A stretch of 10,752 bases of DNA, taken from contig JAITLF010000263.1 of assembly GCA_031278025.1 (NCBI GenBank), positions 1 through 10,752 on the forward strand, read 5' to 3'. Source of the DNA: Treponema sp. Lineage in GTDB: Bacteria; Spirochaetota; Spirochaetia; Treponematales; Breznakiellaceae. This document shows positions 1-6,231 of this stretch, in pieces; position 1 is the first letter of the stretch; each line of letters opens with the position of its first letter. The notes beneath the pieces were generated by a model. That model made no database searches. It worked only from the letters and a program-made list of their open reading frames with translations, and was not told the origin of the DNA. The position numbers and the translations under genes were made by a program.

Positions 1-92
1 GGGGGAATGGCGGTGATAGGGTTGAAACATCCTGCCAGCAAGACCGACAAGAATCCGGCAACAACAAGGAAAACACGTTTCGCGGTTTTCAT
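1..92 (-). CDS. Lipoprotein, N-terminal fragment (gene continues past the left edge)
   Basis: Only the first 30 codons are present, read leftward from an ATG at 92-90. They encode a classic lipoprotein signal peptide: basic start MKTAKR, a hydrophobic stretch (VFLVVAGFLSVLL), then the lipobox L-A-G-C with the Cys at residue 22, followed by FNPITAIP. The Cys would be lipidated and the preceding peptide removed by signal peptidase II. A strong ribosome binding site (AGGAGG, complement of 99-104) sits 6 nt before the start, which settles the start choice. The mature protein is almost wholly outside the window, so no function can be given. The gene is divergent from the cyclase operon and may be served by the leftward promoter at 324-351, which would give a leader of about 225 nt. 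Confidence 0.8.
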   Translation of the reverse strand, partial: MKTAKRVFLVVAGFLSVLLAGCFNPITAIP

Positions 93-160
93 AGAGAACC
101 TCCTGAGACTAAGGGAATATAAGGAAATAAAGAGAGCTAGTAGACAGAAAACCCGTGCCG

Positions 161-185
161 TTGGCTGCGCCGGCGGCTGCGCCAA
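161..185. repeat. Short GC-rich imperfect hairpin with duplicated 9-mer
   Basis: The 9-mer GGCTGCGCC occurs twice, at 163-171 and 175-183. The block is also an inverted repeat: TTGGC (161-165) pairs with GCCAA (181-185), and an inner GCC/GGC pair closes a 3-nt loop, with TGC on both sides left as an internal loop. It lies in what would be the untranslated leader of the leftward lipoprotein gene. Its role is unknown. Confidence 0.4.
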
Positions 186-204
186 TGGCCGGGGAAATAG
201 AGAA

Positions 205-247
205 GGGGGAGGGGGTAGGGGTGCTAGAAACGAATGGGGGGGGGGGG
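205..247. repeat. G-rich block ending in a run of 12 G
   Basis: On the plus strand there are G runs at 205-209 (5), 211-215 (5), 218-221 (4) and 236-247 (12); a further run of 7 lies at 273-279. Four closely spaced runs of four or more G satisfy the basic pattern for a G-quadruplex. A 12-base homopolymer is also prone to slipped-strand length change. The block lies between the start of the leftward lipoprotein gene and its likely promoter, so it would appear as a C-rich leader in that transcript. Confidence 0.7.
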
Positions 248-323
248 TAACTTATTGCCCGTTTTTCGCAACGGGGGGGCCGGCATTTTCAACCTATCAA
301 TCATCATTCGCTCCTCTGGTACT

Positions 324-351
324 ATTATACTCCAGAACTTCCAAAAAACAA
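324..351 (-). promoter_or_regulatory. Leftward sigma70-type promoter for the lipoprotein at the left edge
   Basis: The complement of 324-329 reads TATAAT, a perfect -10 box. The complement of 346-351 reads TTGTTT (four of six against TTGACA), with a 16-bp spacer. Transcription would start near 317 and run leftward through the G-rich block into the lipoprotein gene at 92. No better promoter is visible between 92 and 320: a TATATT at 116-121 has no acceptable -35. Confidence 0.45.
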
Positions 352-422
352 TCCTTAAGGATGGAGGGGGCAGCCCTGGAAGCGCTCGATTCCTGGATAC
401 TACAAAAAAAATTATTTTTTCG

Positions 423-464
423 TATAATAAGGGGTATGTTTTCTTACGGAAGAAGCGAATCGTG
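423..464 (+). promoter_or_regulatory. Rightward -10 box, ribosome binding site and GTG start of the cyclase operon
   Basis: TATAAT at 423-428 is a perfect -10 box, but the -35 position near 400-405 (CTACAA) is poor, so transcription may need an activator or a different sigma factor. An A/T-rich dyad (an A run, then a T run, 403-420) lies just upstream. A GGAAGAAG Shine-Dalgarno sequence starts near 448 and is well spaced before GTG at 462-464. Together these argue for GTG462 as the real start rather than the ATG at 234, which lies upstream of this -10 box and at the edge of the G run. Confidence 0.45.
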
Positions 465-1967
465 AAAGAAATAACCGAGTATTCTGACTCAGTTTCAGAC
501 CATGAGTTGTTTTCCTTTTTGTATGACCGGGTGATATGCAACGAAATAAAGACCTTTTCCGCCTTGATGGAAGTTGTAGCTCCCATCCAGATGAATCCCC
601 GAACTCATCCGGTTATTTTTAAGGTTTTTGAACTCATCAAGCGCCTCCATTGGGGCTTTTTCTCCGGCATTTCCCCGGTAACCCACCGCCGGCTGTGGCG
701 GGAATTGGTGCTCCCCGATAAGCAATTCGTCTTCGCCGGGGATCTCAAGCGTACTTTGTCCATCTCGAACCTCTATGTGTCTATGCTGGACATCCACGGG
801 TACACGAAATTCTGCCAGGAATCCCGAAAAAACCTCTCTATGCTTCATACCCTGGACAAAACCATCAGCCACGAGATAAGCCGGATTTGCTTCCAGTGCC
901 AGGCGGTAAGCCAGCGGGAGCGGGGTGATGAAATCGTGGTGGTAGCGGCTTCCGCCTCTGACGCGTTAACGGCGACGCTCGCCATCATAGACTACTTTGC
1001 TAAGACGAATAGGGTAAACGATCCCCGGATAAACACCGCGCGTTCAGGGGACGCGGTCATCCTGCCGGTGTTTAAGCTGTCCGCAGGGATCACCGGGGGG
1101 AATACCTCAAGCCCCCTCATCATCACCGAGCAGGGGACCCTTTCGGGCTTCCTGCTTAATACCGGCGCCCGGCTCCAGAGCCGGGCCAATGAGCTTTCCC
1201 CCAAAGAATCGCGGGTGATGATAACCAAGCAGGTCCACATGAATTATCTTAAAGAGAATACTGCGGAGCCGTGCCATCTCTTTAAGAACGACACCGTCTA
1301 TTTCCTGGATACGGGGATCATTGAGTTCAAAGGGGTGCTCCTGCCTACGTGCGAGGCGGTGTTTAACGCCGAAGACCTGTATAAGAAGCGTTTCAGCGAG
1401 GAACTAGGCCGGCTCTTGACGTCAATAAAGGAAAATCTTTGGGAACAGCGGATTTATGTGGACCTTATGGATGTGCTTGCCCGGGCCGTGGGGGTGATGC
1501 CCGTGTTTCTGATGGTCCCGCCTGAGCCTATACACGGGATGCAGACGATTGCCAACATCTCCTTCTATCATCTCTGCAAGATAGGGAGGAAGGCCTATTT
1601 AGTGGACGAAGACTACGCCTTTGCGGTGTCCCATCTGTACCGTTTAGTGGGCATCATGGAGATGGTCCCCCAGTTTGACCGGCTTCTCCTGGATTATGCC
1701 CGTGGGATTGCCGAAAGATACGAGCTGCTTTTGGAATCCTTTGAATCCGCCATTGATAAGGAAATTGAAGAGAAGGCGAGCCTGATTTTTTCCGAGGAAC
1801 ATTTTAAAACCTACAAGGTGGCAAAAAACGGAACCGCTATCTTCGAGAAGCTCAAGCAGGTCGGCAGAAAAAGCCCGGCGCTTACCAAAAAGAAGACGCT
1901 CTGGTATAGTCTTATCAAGATGAATAAAGACAAGATGGTCATGACCCTCTATTCTGGAAAGAAGTAG
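462..1967 (+). CDS. Class III adenylate/guanylate cyclase-like protein
   Basis: A 501-residue protein with no signal peptide or membrane segment, so probably cytosolic. Residues about 100-275 look like a class III nucleotidyl cyclase catalytic domain, which makes cAMP or cGMP from ATP or GTP. LDIHGYTKF carries the first metal-binding Asp (D110), RGDEIVVV the second (D156), and LSGFLLNTGARLQSR the transition-state pair N233 and R237 in the usual N-x3-R spacing. The purine-contacting positions differ from the common Lys/Asp pair: Arg three residues before the GD, and Thr seven before N233; the Thr recalls class IIIb cyclases. The first 100 and last 225 residues are not recognised; the C-terminal part looks helical and ends in a Lys-rich tail. 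Homodimerisation would be expected from the family. The frame is open back to 234, but the upstream part (Gly run, low complexity) lies before the promoter and is probably untranslated. The EF-G gene follows after 10 bp, likely as an operon. Confidence 0.72.
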   Translation: MKEITEYSDSVSDHELFSFLYDRVICNEIKTFSALMEVVAPIQMNPRTHPVIFKVFELIKRLHWGFFSGISPVTHRRLWRELVLPDKQFVFAGDLKRTLSISNLYVSMLDIHGYTKFCQESRKNLSMLHTLDKTISHEISRICFQCQAVSQRERGDEIVVVAASASDALTATLAIIDYFAKTNRVNDPRINTARSGDAVILPVFKLSAGITGGNTSSPLIITEQGTLSGFLLNTGARLQSRANELSPKESRVMITKQVHMNYLKENTAEPCHLFKNDTVYFLDTGIIEFKGVLLPTCEAVFNAEDLYKKRFSEELGRLLTSIKENLWEQRIYVDLMDVLARAVGVMPVFLMVPPEPIHGMQTIANISFYHLCKIGRKAYLVDEDYAFAVSHLYRLVGIMEMVPQFDRLLLDYARGIAERYELLLESFESAIDKEIEEKASLIFSEEHFKTYKVAKNGTAIFEKLKQVGRKSPALTKKKTLWYSLIKMNKDKMVMTLYSGKK

Positions 1968-1977
1968 GAAATACCCC

Positions 1978-4029
1978 ATGCTTACCTATATGCGGAACAT
2001 CGGCATCATGGCCCATATTGATGCCGGAAAGACCACCACTACCGAACGGATTCTCTATTATACGGGTAAAAGCCACCGGATAGGCGAGGTAGATGACGGC
2101 GAATCCATCATGGACTGGATGGAGCAGGAGCAGGAACGGGGCATAACCATACAGAGCGCCGCAACGACTACCTATTGGAAGCGGACAATTGGGGGGCCGC
2201 AATACCAGATTAACATCATTGATACTCCCGGTCATGTGGACTTTACCGCCGAGGTGGAGCGATCCCTGCGGGTTCTGGACGGCGCGGTGGCCATCTTCGA
2301 CGCCGTCCGGGGGGTAGAGCCCCAAACCGAGACGGTGTGGCATCAGGCGGAACGGTACCGTGTTCCCTGTATCGGCTACGTGAACAAGATGGACCGCGTC
2401 GGAGCGGACTACTTTCAGGTTCTGGAAGACGTTGCGGCTAAATTCAACGTCCGTATTGCGGCCATACAGATTCCCATAGGCCGGGAAAACGGTTTTGAGG
2501 GGGTCATAGACCTTATCGACATGCGGGAGATACGCTGGGATGCCGCCGCCGGGGGGGAAACGCTTCTGTACCGCCCCATTGCGGCGGAGCGGAAAGCCCT
2601 GGCCGACGAATGGCGGGAAAAACTCATCGACGCCCTTTCCCAGGTGTCGGATGCCGTTACTGAGCGGTATCTCTCTGGGGAAGACCCGGAGCCGGACCTG
2701 GTCCGGGGCGAACTGCGCACGGCGGTGTTGAATCGGGACCTGCTTCCCATCCTGGCCGGGGCCTCCCGGCGCAACATAGGGGTTCAGCCCCTCATTGACG
2801 CGGTGGTGGATTACCTTCCCGCCCCGGACGAGGTCGAGCCCGCCCTGGGCCATCACCTTAAGAAGGAAGAAGATGTCCAGGTTCCCTGCGCCCCTAAGGG
2901 GGTTCCCCTGGGCCTGGTCTTTAAGATTCAGAATGACCGCGAGGCCGGTGGCCTGTGCTATATCAGGATGTACTCCGGGAGTATAAAACCCGGCGCGGTC
3001 CTCTATAACATAGGCAAGAAGAAACGGGAGCGGGCCAACCGTATCCTGCGTATGCACTCCAATAAATCGGAGCCTTTGGACGAGCTGTGCGCCGGGGACA
3101 TAGGGGTGGTCATCGGGATGAAGTTCGCCCAGACCGGGGACACCATAGGAAGTGAAGGCTGGCCGGTGATCCTGGAAAAGATGCAGTTCCCTGAGCCGGT
3201 CATTTCTATTTCCATAGAACCGAAAACCCTGTCGGAGCAAGAGAAGCTCAAGGAAATTCTGACCCTTCTTGCGCGGGAAGATCCCACCTTTACCACCAAA
3301 GAAAACGAGGAGACCGGCCAGCTTATCATCTCCGGCATGGGGGAACTTCATCTGGATGTGCTGGTAACCCGTATCCTCAAGGAATACAAGGTGGGCGCCA
3401 AGATAGGGAACCCCCAGGTAACGTACCGGGAATCCGTTTCAAAGACCGTGGAGAAAGCCGCTTCTTTCTCCCGGATTATCGCGGGAAAGGAAAACGCCGC
3501 CGCCTTGACCCTGCGGGTGGAACCCTTAAACCGGGGAAGCGGCAACCGCTATACCTGCGCCGTCAAGAACCGGGACATCCCGGCGGCTGTTTATGGCGCC
3601 ATAGAGCGGGGCGTGAGGGGGGCTTTTGCATCCGGCATAGTTCTGGGGTATCCCTGTATAGACGTGGGGGTTACGGTAACGGACATACGCTACGCTGAAC
3701 TCACCGGCTCCGAATTCGCCTTTGCAGCCTGCGCCAGCATGGGGGTGGACGAGGCCTGCCGGGAAGCGTCCCCCGTCCTATTGGAACCCGTCATGGCGGT
3801 AGACCTCATCTGCCCCAAGGAGTCCGTGGGGGATGTAATAGGACTGGTAACCCAGCGGGGAGGGCAGGTAGCAAGCATGGAATCAAAAAATCAACTGGAC
3901 GAAGTAAAAGCCTCCGCTCCTATGGCAAAAATGTTCGGCTTCATGACCTCCCTCCGCTCCGTAAGTCAGGGCCGGGCTTCCTTTACCATGGAATTTTCCC
4001 ATTTCGAGAAGAAATCCGAAAAAAACTAA
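1978..4029 (+). CDS. fusA: Elongation factor G paralogue (EF-G2 type), translational GTPase
   Basis: A 683-residue GTPase of EF-G length, acting on the ribosome in translocation or ribosome recycling. All GTP-binding motifs are present: AHIDAGKTT (residues 12-20), EQERGITI (switch I), DTPGH (82-86) and NKMD (136-139). Domain III (PVISISIEPKTLSEQEKLKE, GQLIISGMGELHLDVL) and domain V (LLEPVMAVDL to RASFTMEFSHF) are also typical. Domain IV is unusual: the GGRGQYGHV loop of canonical EF-G is replaced by AGKENAAAL near residues 502-510, and the tip residue matching E. coli His583 is Ala573. It is therefore more likely a second EF-G than the main translocase. In spirochaetes two EF-Gs are known, one reported to work in translocation and the other in recycling; assigning this one to recycling is inference. 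The ATG at 1978 has AGGA 8 nt upstream, and that site overlaps the cyclase stop codon, suggesting coupling. The 3' end overlaps tatD convergently by 47 bp. Confidence 0.9.
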   Translation: MLTYMRNIGIMAHIDAGKTTTTERILYYTGKSHRIGEVDDGESIMDWMEQEQERGITIQSAATTTYWKRTIGGPQYQINIIDTPGHVDFTAEVERSLRVLDGAVAIFDAVRGVEPQTETVWHQAERYRVPCIGYVNKMDRVGADYFQVLEDVAAKFNVRIAAIQIPIGRENGFEGVIDLIDMREIRWDAAAGGETLLYRPIAAERKALADEWREKLIDALSQVSDAVTERYLSGEDPEPDLVRGELRTAVLNRDLLPILAGASRRNIGVQPLIDAVVDYLPAPDEVEPALGHHLKKEEDVQVPCAPKGVPLGLVFKIQNDREAGGLCYIRMYSGSIKPGAVLYNIGKKKRERANRILRMHSNKSEPLDELCAGDIGVVIGMKFAQTGDTIGSEGWPVILEKMQFPEPVISISIEPKTLSEQEKLKEILTLLAREDPTFTTKENEETGQLIISGMGELHLDVLVTRILKEYKVGAKIGNPQVTYRESVSKTVEKAASFSRIIAGKENAAALTLRVEPLNRGSGNRYTCAVKNRDIPAAVYGAIERGVRGAFASGIVLGYPCIDVGVTVTDIRYAELTGSEFAFAACASMGVDEACREASPVLLEPVMAVDLICPKESVGDVIGLVTQRGGQVASMESKNQLDEVKASAPMAKMFGFMTSLRSVSQGRASFTMEFSHFEKKSEKN

Positions 4030-4912
4030 CCCCCGTAGCGGGATAAGCGGCACGGGCTATCCCGAAAAAGCGGCGGGTGTTTTCCCTCGTTTCCTCGGCA
4101 AGCTGTTCTTCGTCTTTTCCCTGACACTGGGCGATAACGCGGGCAAGGTGCCGCAGGAACCGGGGCTCGTTCCTGCCGCTTCGTCTTTTTTCGCCCGCAA
4201 CGATTTTTTCCAGATCCCTGGGCAAGAGAAAGGGCGCGTCCGTCTCTATCAGAAGCCGGTCCGGCGGTATCCTGCGTACCAGGGAACGCAGGCCCTGCCC
4301 CCGCCGTTCATCGCATATCCAGCCGGTAATGCCGATATACGCCCCAAGTTCCAGGTAGCGTTCCAGTTCGGCCTCTGTTCCGGTAAAGCAATGGACCACC
4401 ATGTTCGTAAGGCCCCGGAATTTGCGAGGCATCGCCCCTGAATGCGGCGTACGCAGCGTTCCCCCGGCTCCCACGGCGCGGAGTATGGCGGTGAAATCTT
4501 CCGAGGCATCCCGCTCGTGGAGGAAGAGGGGCATACCCAGTTCCACGGCAAGGGCCGCCTGTTTTTCGAACCATTCCCGCTGGACAGGCCGGGGGGAAAA
4601 GTCCCGGTTGTAGTCCAGGCCGCACTCCCCTATGGCGACTACCTCGTCATAGGCCGCAAGTTCCCTCAGTGCGGGCAGGGTAGCAGCGTCGCAGGTTTTC
4701 ACGTCATGGGGGTGTACTCCGGCGGTGGCGTAGAGTTTGCCGGGATGAAGGGCGGCGTATTCACGGGCCTTCCGGCTGCCGTTGACGCTGGTCCCGGTGA
4801 TGATCAGGGGAGAAACCCCCTCCGCCTGGGCCGCCGCCGTTACCGCTTCCCGGTCCTTGTCAAAGGAGGGGTGCATCAAATTGACGCCTATATCAATTAT
4901 TGATTCATTCAT
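3983..4912 (-). CDS. tatD: TatD-family metal-dependent deoxyribonuclease
   Basis: A 309-residue TIM-barrel hydrolase very close to E. coli TatD in motif order: DIGVNL (7-12), GVHPHD (65-70), GECGLD with metal ligand E96, LHERD with H132, HCFTG with H174, ITGW, ETDAP with D225, and RNEP near 247-250. The family are Mg-dependent 3'-5' exonucleases on single-stranded DNA and RNA, linked to repair of oxidised DNA and to nucleic acid turnover; they act in the cytoplasm. Two oddities: the H132-H174 gap is 42 residues against about 25 in E. coli, owing to an insert around 149-168, and the protein runs about 24 residues past the family end (RRFFGIA). That tail is encoded on the strand opposite the last 47 bp of the EF-G gene. 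The start ATG at 4912 has no clear Shine-Dalgarno, but DIGVNL follows at once, so no later start fits. It is last in the yggU-DUF2147-tatD cluster. Confidence 0.92.
   Translation of the reverse strand: MNESIIDIGVNLMHPSFDKDREAVTAAAQAEGVSPLIITGTSVNGSRKAREYAALHPGKLYATAGVHPHDVKTCDAATLPALRELAAYDEVVAIGECGLDYNRDFSPRPVQREWFEKQAALAVELGMPLFLHERDASEDFTAILRAVGAGGTLRTPHSGAMPRKFRGLTNMVVHCFTGTEAELERYLELGAYIGITGWICDERRGQGLRSLVRRIPPDRLLIETDAPFLLPRDLEKIVAGEKRRSGRNEPRFLRHLARVIAQCQGKDEEQLAEETRENTRRFFGIARAAYPATGVSFFRISSRNGKIPW
4039..4064. terminator. Hairpin just after the EF-G stop codon, possible terminator
   Basis: CGGGATA (4039-4045) pairs exactly with TATCCCG (4058-4064) across a 12-nt loop, starting 9 bp after the EF-G stop. 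It is followed by AAAAAG, not a T run, on the plus strand, so it is not a classic intrinsic terminator. It could protect the EF-G mRNA 3' end or help factor-dependent termination. It lies inside the tatD coding region, which may limit its meaning. Confidence 0.3.
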
Positions 4913-4965
4913 TATAGGTTAACCGCGCCGGAGAACCGCCCCGCAATCCGCCCCCCGCGCCGCAT

Positions 4966-5466
4966 TCACCTAAGCCCGCCCGCTTCCGCACGGGTGCTTT
5001 CCCGCCAGAACTGGCTGCGGCCTATCCCCAGGCCGATTTCTCCCCGCATTTCCAGGGTGTCCCTGGGATACCGCTTTCCGTCCGCCGGGCGGAAGGTGAT
5101 CTTGCACTTGTACACCTTCCCGTCATTGGGGTCTATGACGTTTCCGCCGCTCCACTGCCCGGCCTTGTCCATAGTCAGGCCGAAGATCCAGGGGGTCCCG
5201 ACCACCCGCATTTCATTCACCTTTCCGGCGGCAGGGAACCCCGGATAGCTTTCCTTGCAGGCCGCAGCCGGCACTTCCTGGGGAAACCCCGCGATGGACA
5301 GAATCCTCCCGTAGAGCTTCCCTCTCTGCTGGTAGATCTCCCATCCCGCCGTGGCTTTGTTGGTCTTGTCATCCACGCTGATCCAAAACCCCTCTGCCGG
5401 ATCGGCAAAACAGAGGCCCGACGTTAGGGCAGCCATAAGACACGCGCCTATACACGCTTTCATCAT
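4966..5466 (-). CDS. DUF2147 family exported protein
   Basis: A 166-residue protein with a signal peptide (MMKACIGACLMAALTSGLCFA, likely cut after CFA by signal peptidase I), so probably periplasmic. No proper lipobox: the residue before the Cys is Leu. The mature part matches the DUF2147 pattern: GFWISVDDKTNKATAGWEIY with GKLYGRI, then WSGGNVIDPNDGKVYKCKI, and a final MRGEIGLGIGRSQFW. The family is a small beta-barrel-like domain of unknown function, common in proteobacteria, Bacteroidetes and spirochaetes. Start: ATG at 5466 or the next ATG at 5463, with GGAGG (complement of 5475-5479) 8 nt upstream of the first. The gene begins 21 bp after the yggU stop and is followed 53 bp later by tatD, so the three are probably co-transcribed. 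No catalytic residues can be named. Confidence 0.85.
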   Translation of the reverse strand: MMKACIGACLMAALTSGLCFADPAEGFWISVDDKTNKATAGWEIYQQRGKLYGRILSIAGFPQEVPAAACKESYPGFPAAGKVNEMRVVGTPWIFGLTMDKAGQWSGGNVIDPNDGKVYKCKITFRPADGKRYPRDTLEMRGEIGLGIGRSQFWRESTRAEAGGLR

Positions 5467-5487
5467 GCTCGTTTCCTCCCCGCGAAT

Positions 5488-5787
5488 TTACGCGCTGGTA
5501 TTGATGATGGCTGTCTCCAGCGTTTCCCGGCAGGACAGCGGCAGGGCCAGGGTTTTACGCCGGGATTTTTCCCCGGTTTTTAGGGTAATGTCCCGTTTTG
5601 GGCGTCCAAGGAGGCCGGCAAAGAAGGAGACAAGCTCCGCGTTGGCCTTGCCGCCTTCGGGCGCGGCGGCTATCCGCACGTTGAGCCGCCGGTCTTTAAC
5701 GCCCGCCAGACACGACTTAGACGCGCCGGGCTGTACCTTCAGGTCCACAAGCAAACTATCCCCGGAAACACGGATACAGGTTTCCAT
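5488..5787 (-). CDS. yggU: DUF167 / YggU family protein
   Basis: A 99-residue protein matching the DUF167 family: LLVDLKVQPGASKS, then LNVRIAAAPEGGKANAELVSFFAGLLG, then ITLKTGEKSRRKTLAL. E. coli YggU is of similar length; it is a small alpha/beta protein of unknown function, often found near pyrroline-5-carboxylate reductase and YggT genes, which are not in this window. The start is uncertain. ATG at 5787 (METCIRVSGD) fits the family length but has no visible Shine-Dalgarno; the frame is open to an ATG at 5829 (MCLSFRHTGIYSLA), which has an AGGA too close to use well. I chose 5787 on family length. It is the first gene of the leftward yggU-DUF2147-tatD cluster, and a copy of the repeat element lies about 100 bp upstream. 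Confidence 0.82.
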   Translation of the reverse strand: METCIRVSGDSLLVDLKVQPGASKSCLAGVKDRRLNVRIAAAPEGGKANAELVSFFAGLLGRPKRDITLKTGEKSRRKTLALPLSCRETLETAIINTSA

Positions 5788-5836
5788 AGCAAGGGAGTAT
5801 ATACCGGTATGACGGAAAGATAAACACATTTCCTGC

Positions 5837-5861
5837 GGGGGAGTCCGTCCCCCTCGAACAA
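5837..5861 (-). promoter_or_regulatory. Hairpin and ATTGTTCGA block upstream of yggU
   Basis: GGGGGA (5837-5842) pairs with TCCCCC (5848-5853) across a 5-nt loop. Next to it the complement reads AAAAAATTGTTCGA. The same arrangement, a weaker GGAG/CTCC hairpin plus AAAAAAATTGTTCGA, lies upstream of the large lipoprotein gene at 9173-9202. TTGTTC could serve as a -35 box, but no convincing -10 box follows it here. Confidence 0.3.
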
Positions 5862-5884
5862 TTTTTTATTCGCTGTGGCGGCTG

Positions 5885-6033
5885 CAAAACCCGCGCCGGC
5901 CTTCGACGCCCGGCTTTCCCGCAGGGAAACGCCATATCCGCGTATGCAAATGCTCCCTATTCCGATAGGCCCCCTCCAGGGCAGATCGGAAAGGCTCATT
6001 GAAAGACAGCAGGGCGCCGCCGCCCCGCACCCC
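5885..6033 (+). repeat. Structured intergenic repeat element, full copy A
   Basis: This 149-bp stretch is about 95% identical to 10527-10674: I count six substitutions and one single-base indel by eye. It holds TTTCCC/GGGAAA (5915-5920, 5924-5929, loop GCA) and a two-part stem: TTCCGAT (5960-5966) with ATCGGAA (5985-5991), symmetric AG on each side, then GCCC/GGGC closing a 6-nt loop. A GC-rich stem near the right end has one mismatch here. I see no coding signal. It lies between the end of the large lipoprotein gene and yggU. It could be a REP/MITE-like element or a structured RNA. Confidence 0.8.
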
Positions 6034-6138
6034 GCCTGATTCCAGCCGGATGTGGCGTTTTTCTGCCGGGAAAGAGAGGTTTCCTGGAATTATGCCAAAC
6101 ATGGACGGCGACGCGGCGAGGCTCCGCCCCGAACCCCG

Positions 6139-6230
6139 CCGGGGGCGACGCCCCCGGACCCCTGCCGGGAGGCCAGGGGCCGAAGGACCCCAGCCCCCCA
6201 GACCCCCCACACCATGCGACGGGCCTCCCG
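6139..6230. terminator. GC-rich hairpins after the large lipoprotein stop codon
   Basis: Two strong inverted repeats lie just beyond the stop of the 969-residue lipoprotein. A 9-bp repeat pairs 6166-6174 (CGGGAGGCC) with 6222-6230 (GGCCTCCCG), and an inner GGGG/CCCC pair lies around 6176-6191. A second hairpin pairs CCGGGGGC (6139-6146) with GCCCCCGG (6150-6157) around a GAC loop. No T run follows, so an intrinsic terminator is not shown; transcript 3'-end protection or a repeat-element remnant are equally possible. The rest of 6034-6138 holds only a 7-bp inverted repeat (6039-6045 with 6084-6090) and a weak inverted match to the repeat element. Confidence 0.35.
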
Positions 6231-6231
6231 C

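Noticed and set aside
116..121. TATATT as a -10 box close to the left-edge lipoprotein start
   Set aside because: No acceptable -35 sequence lies 15-19 bp upstream on the minus strand; the promoter at 324-351 is a better match.
234..461. Upstream extension of the cyclase frame from ATG 234
   Set aside because: It starts at the edge of the 12-G run, encodes low-complexity residues, and lies upstream of a TATAAT box (423) and of a well-spaced Shine-Dalgarno before GTG 462.
7..465. Rightward open frame of 152 codons at the left end
   Set aside because: It runs antisense through the lipoprotein signal peptide and across the G-rich block, has biased composition and no recognisable domain.
1939..3351. 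Long leftward open frame opposite the EF-G gene
   Set aside because: It is a shadow of the clearly conserved EF-G coding sequence caused by high GC in third codon positions; its product resembles nothing.
5796..5801. TATACT as a -10 box for yggU
   Set aside because: It would put the transcription start almost on the chosen ATG at 5787, and the matching -35 (TTTATC) is poor.
5866..6210. Small protein coded by the repeat element on the minus strand
   Set aside because: A single-base indel between the two full copies would break the frame, whereas the hairpin stems are kept; the element looks structural, not coding.
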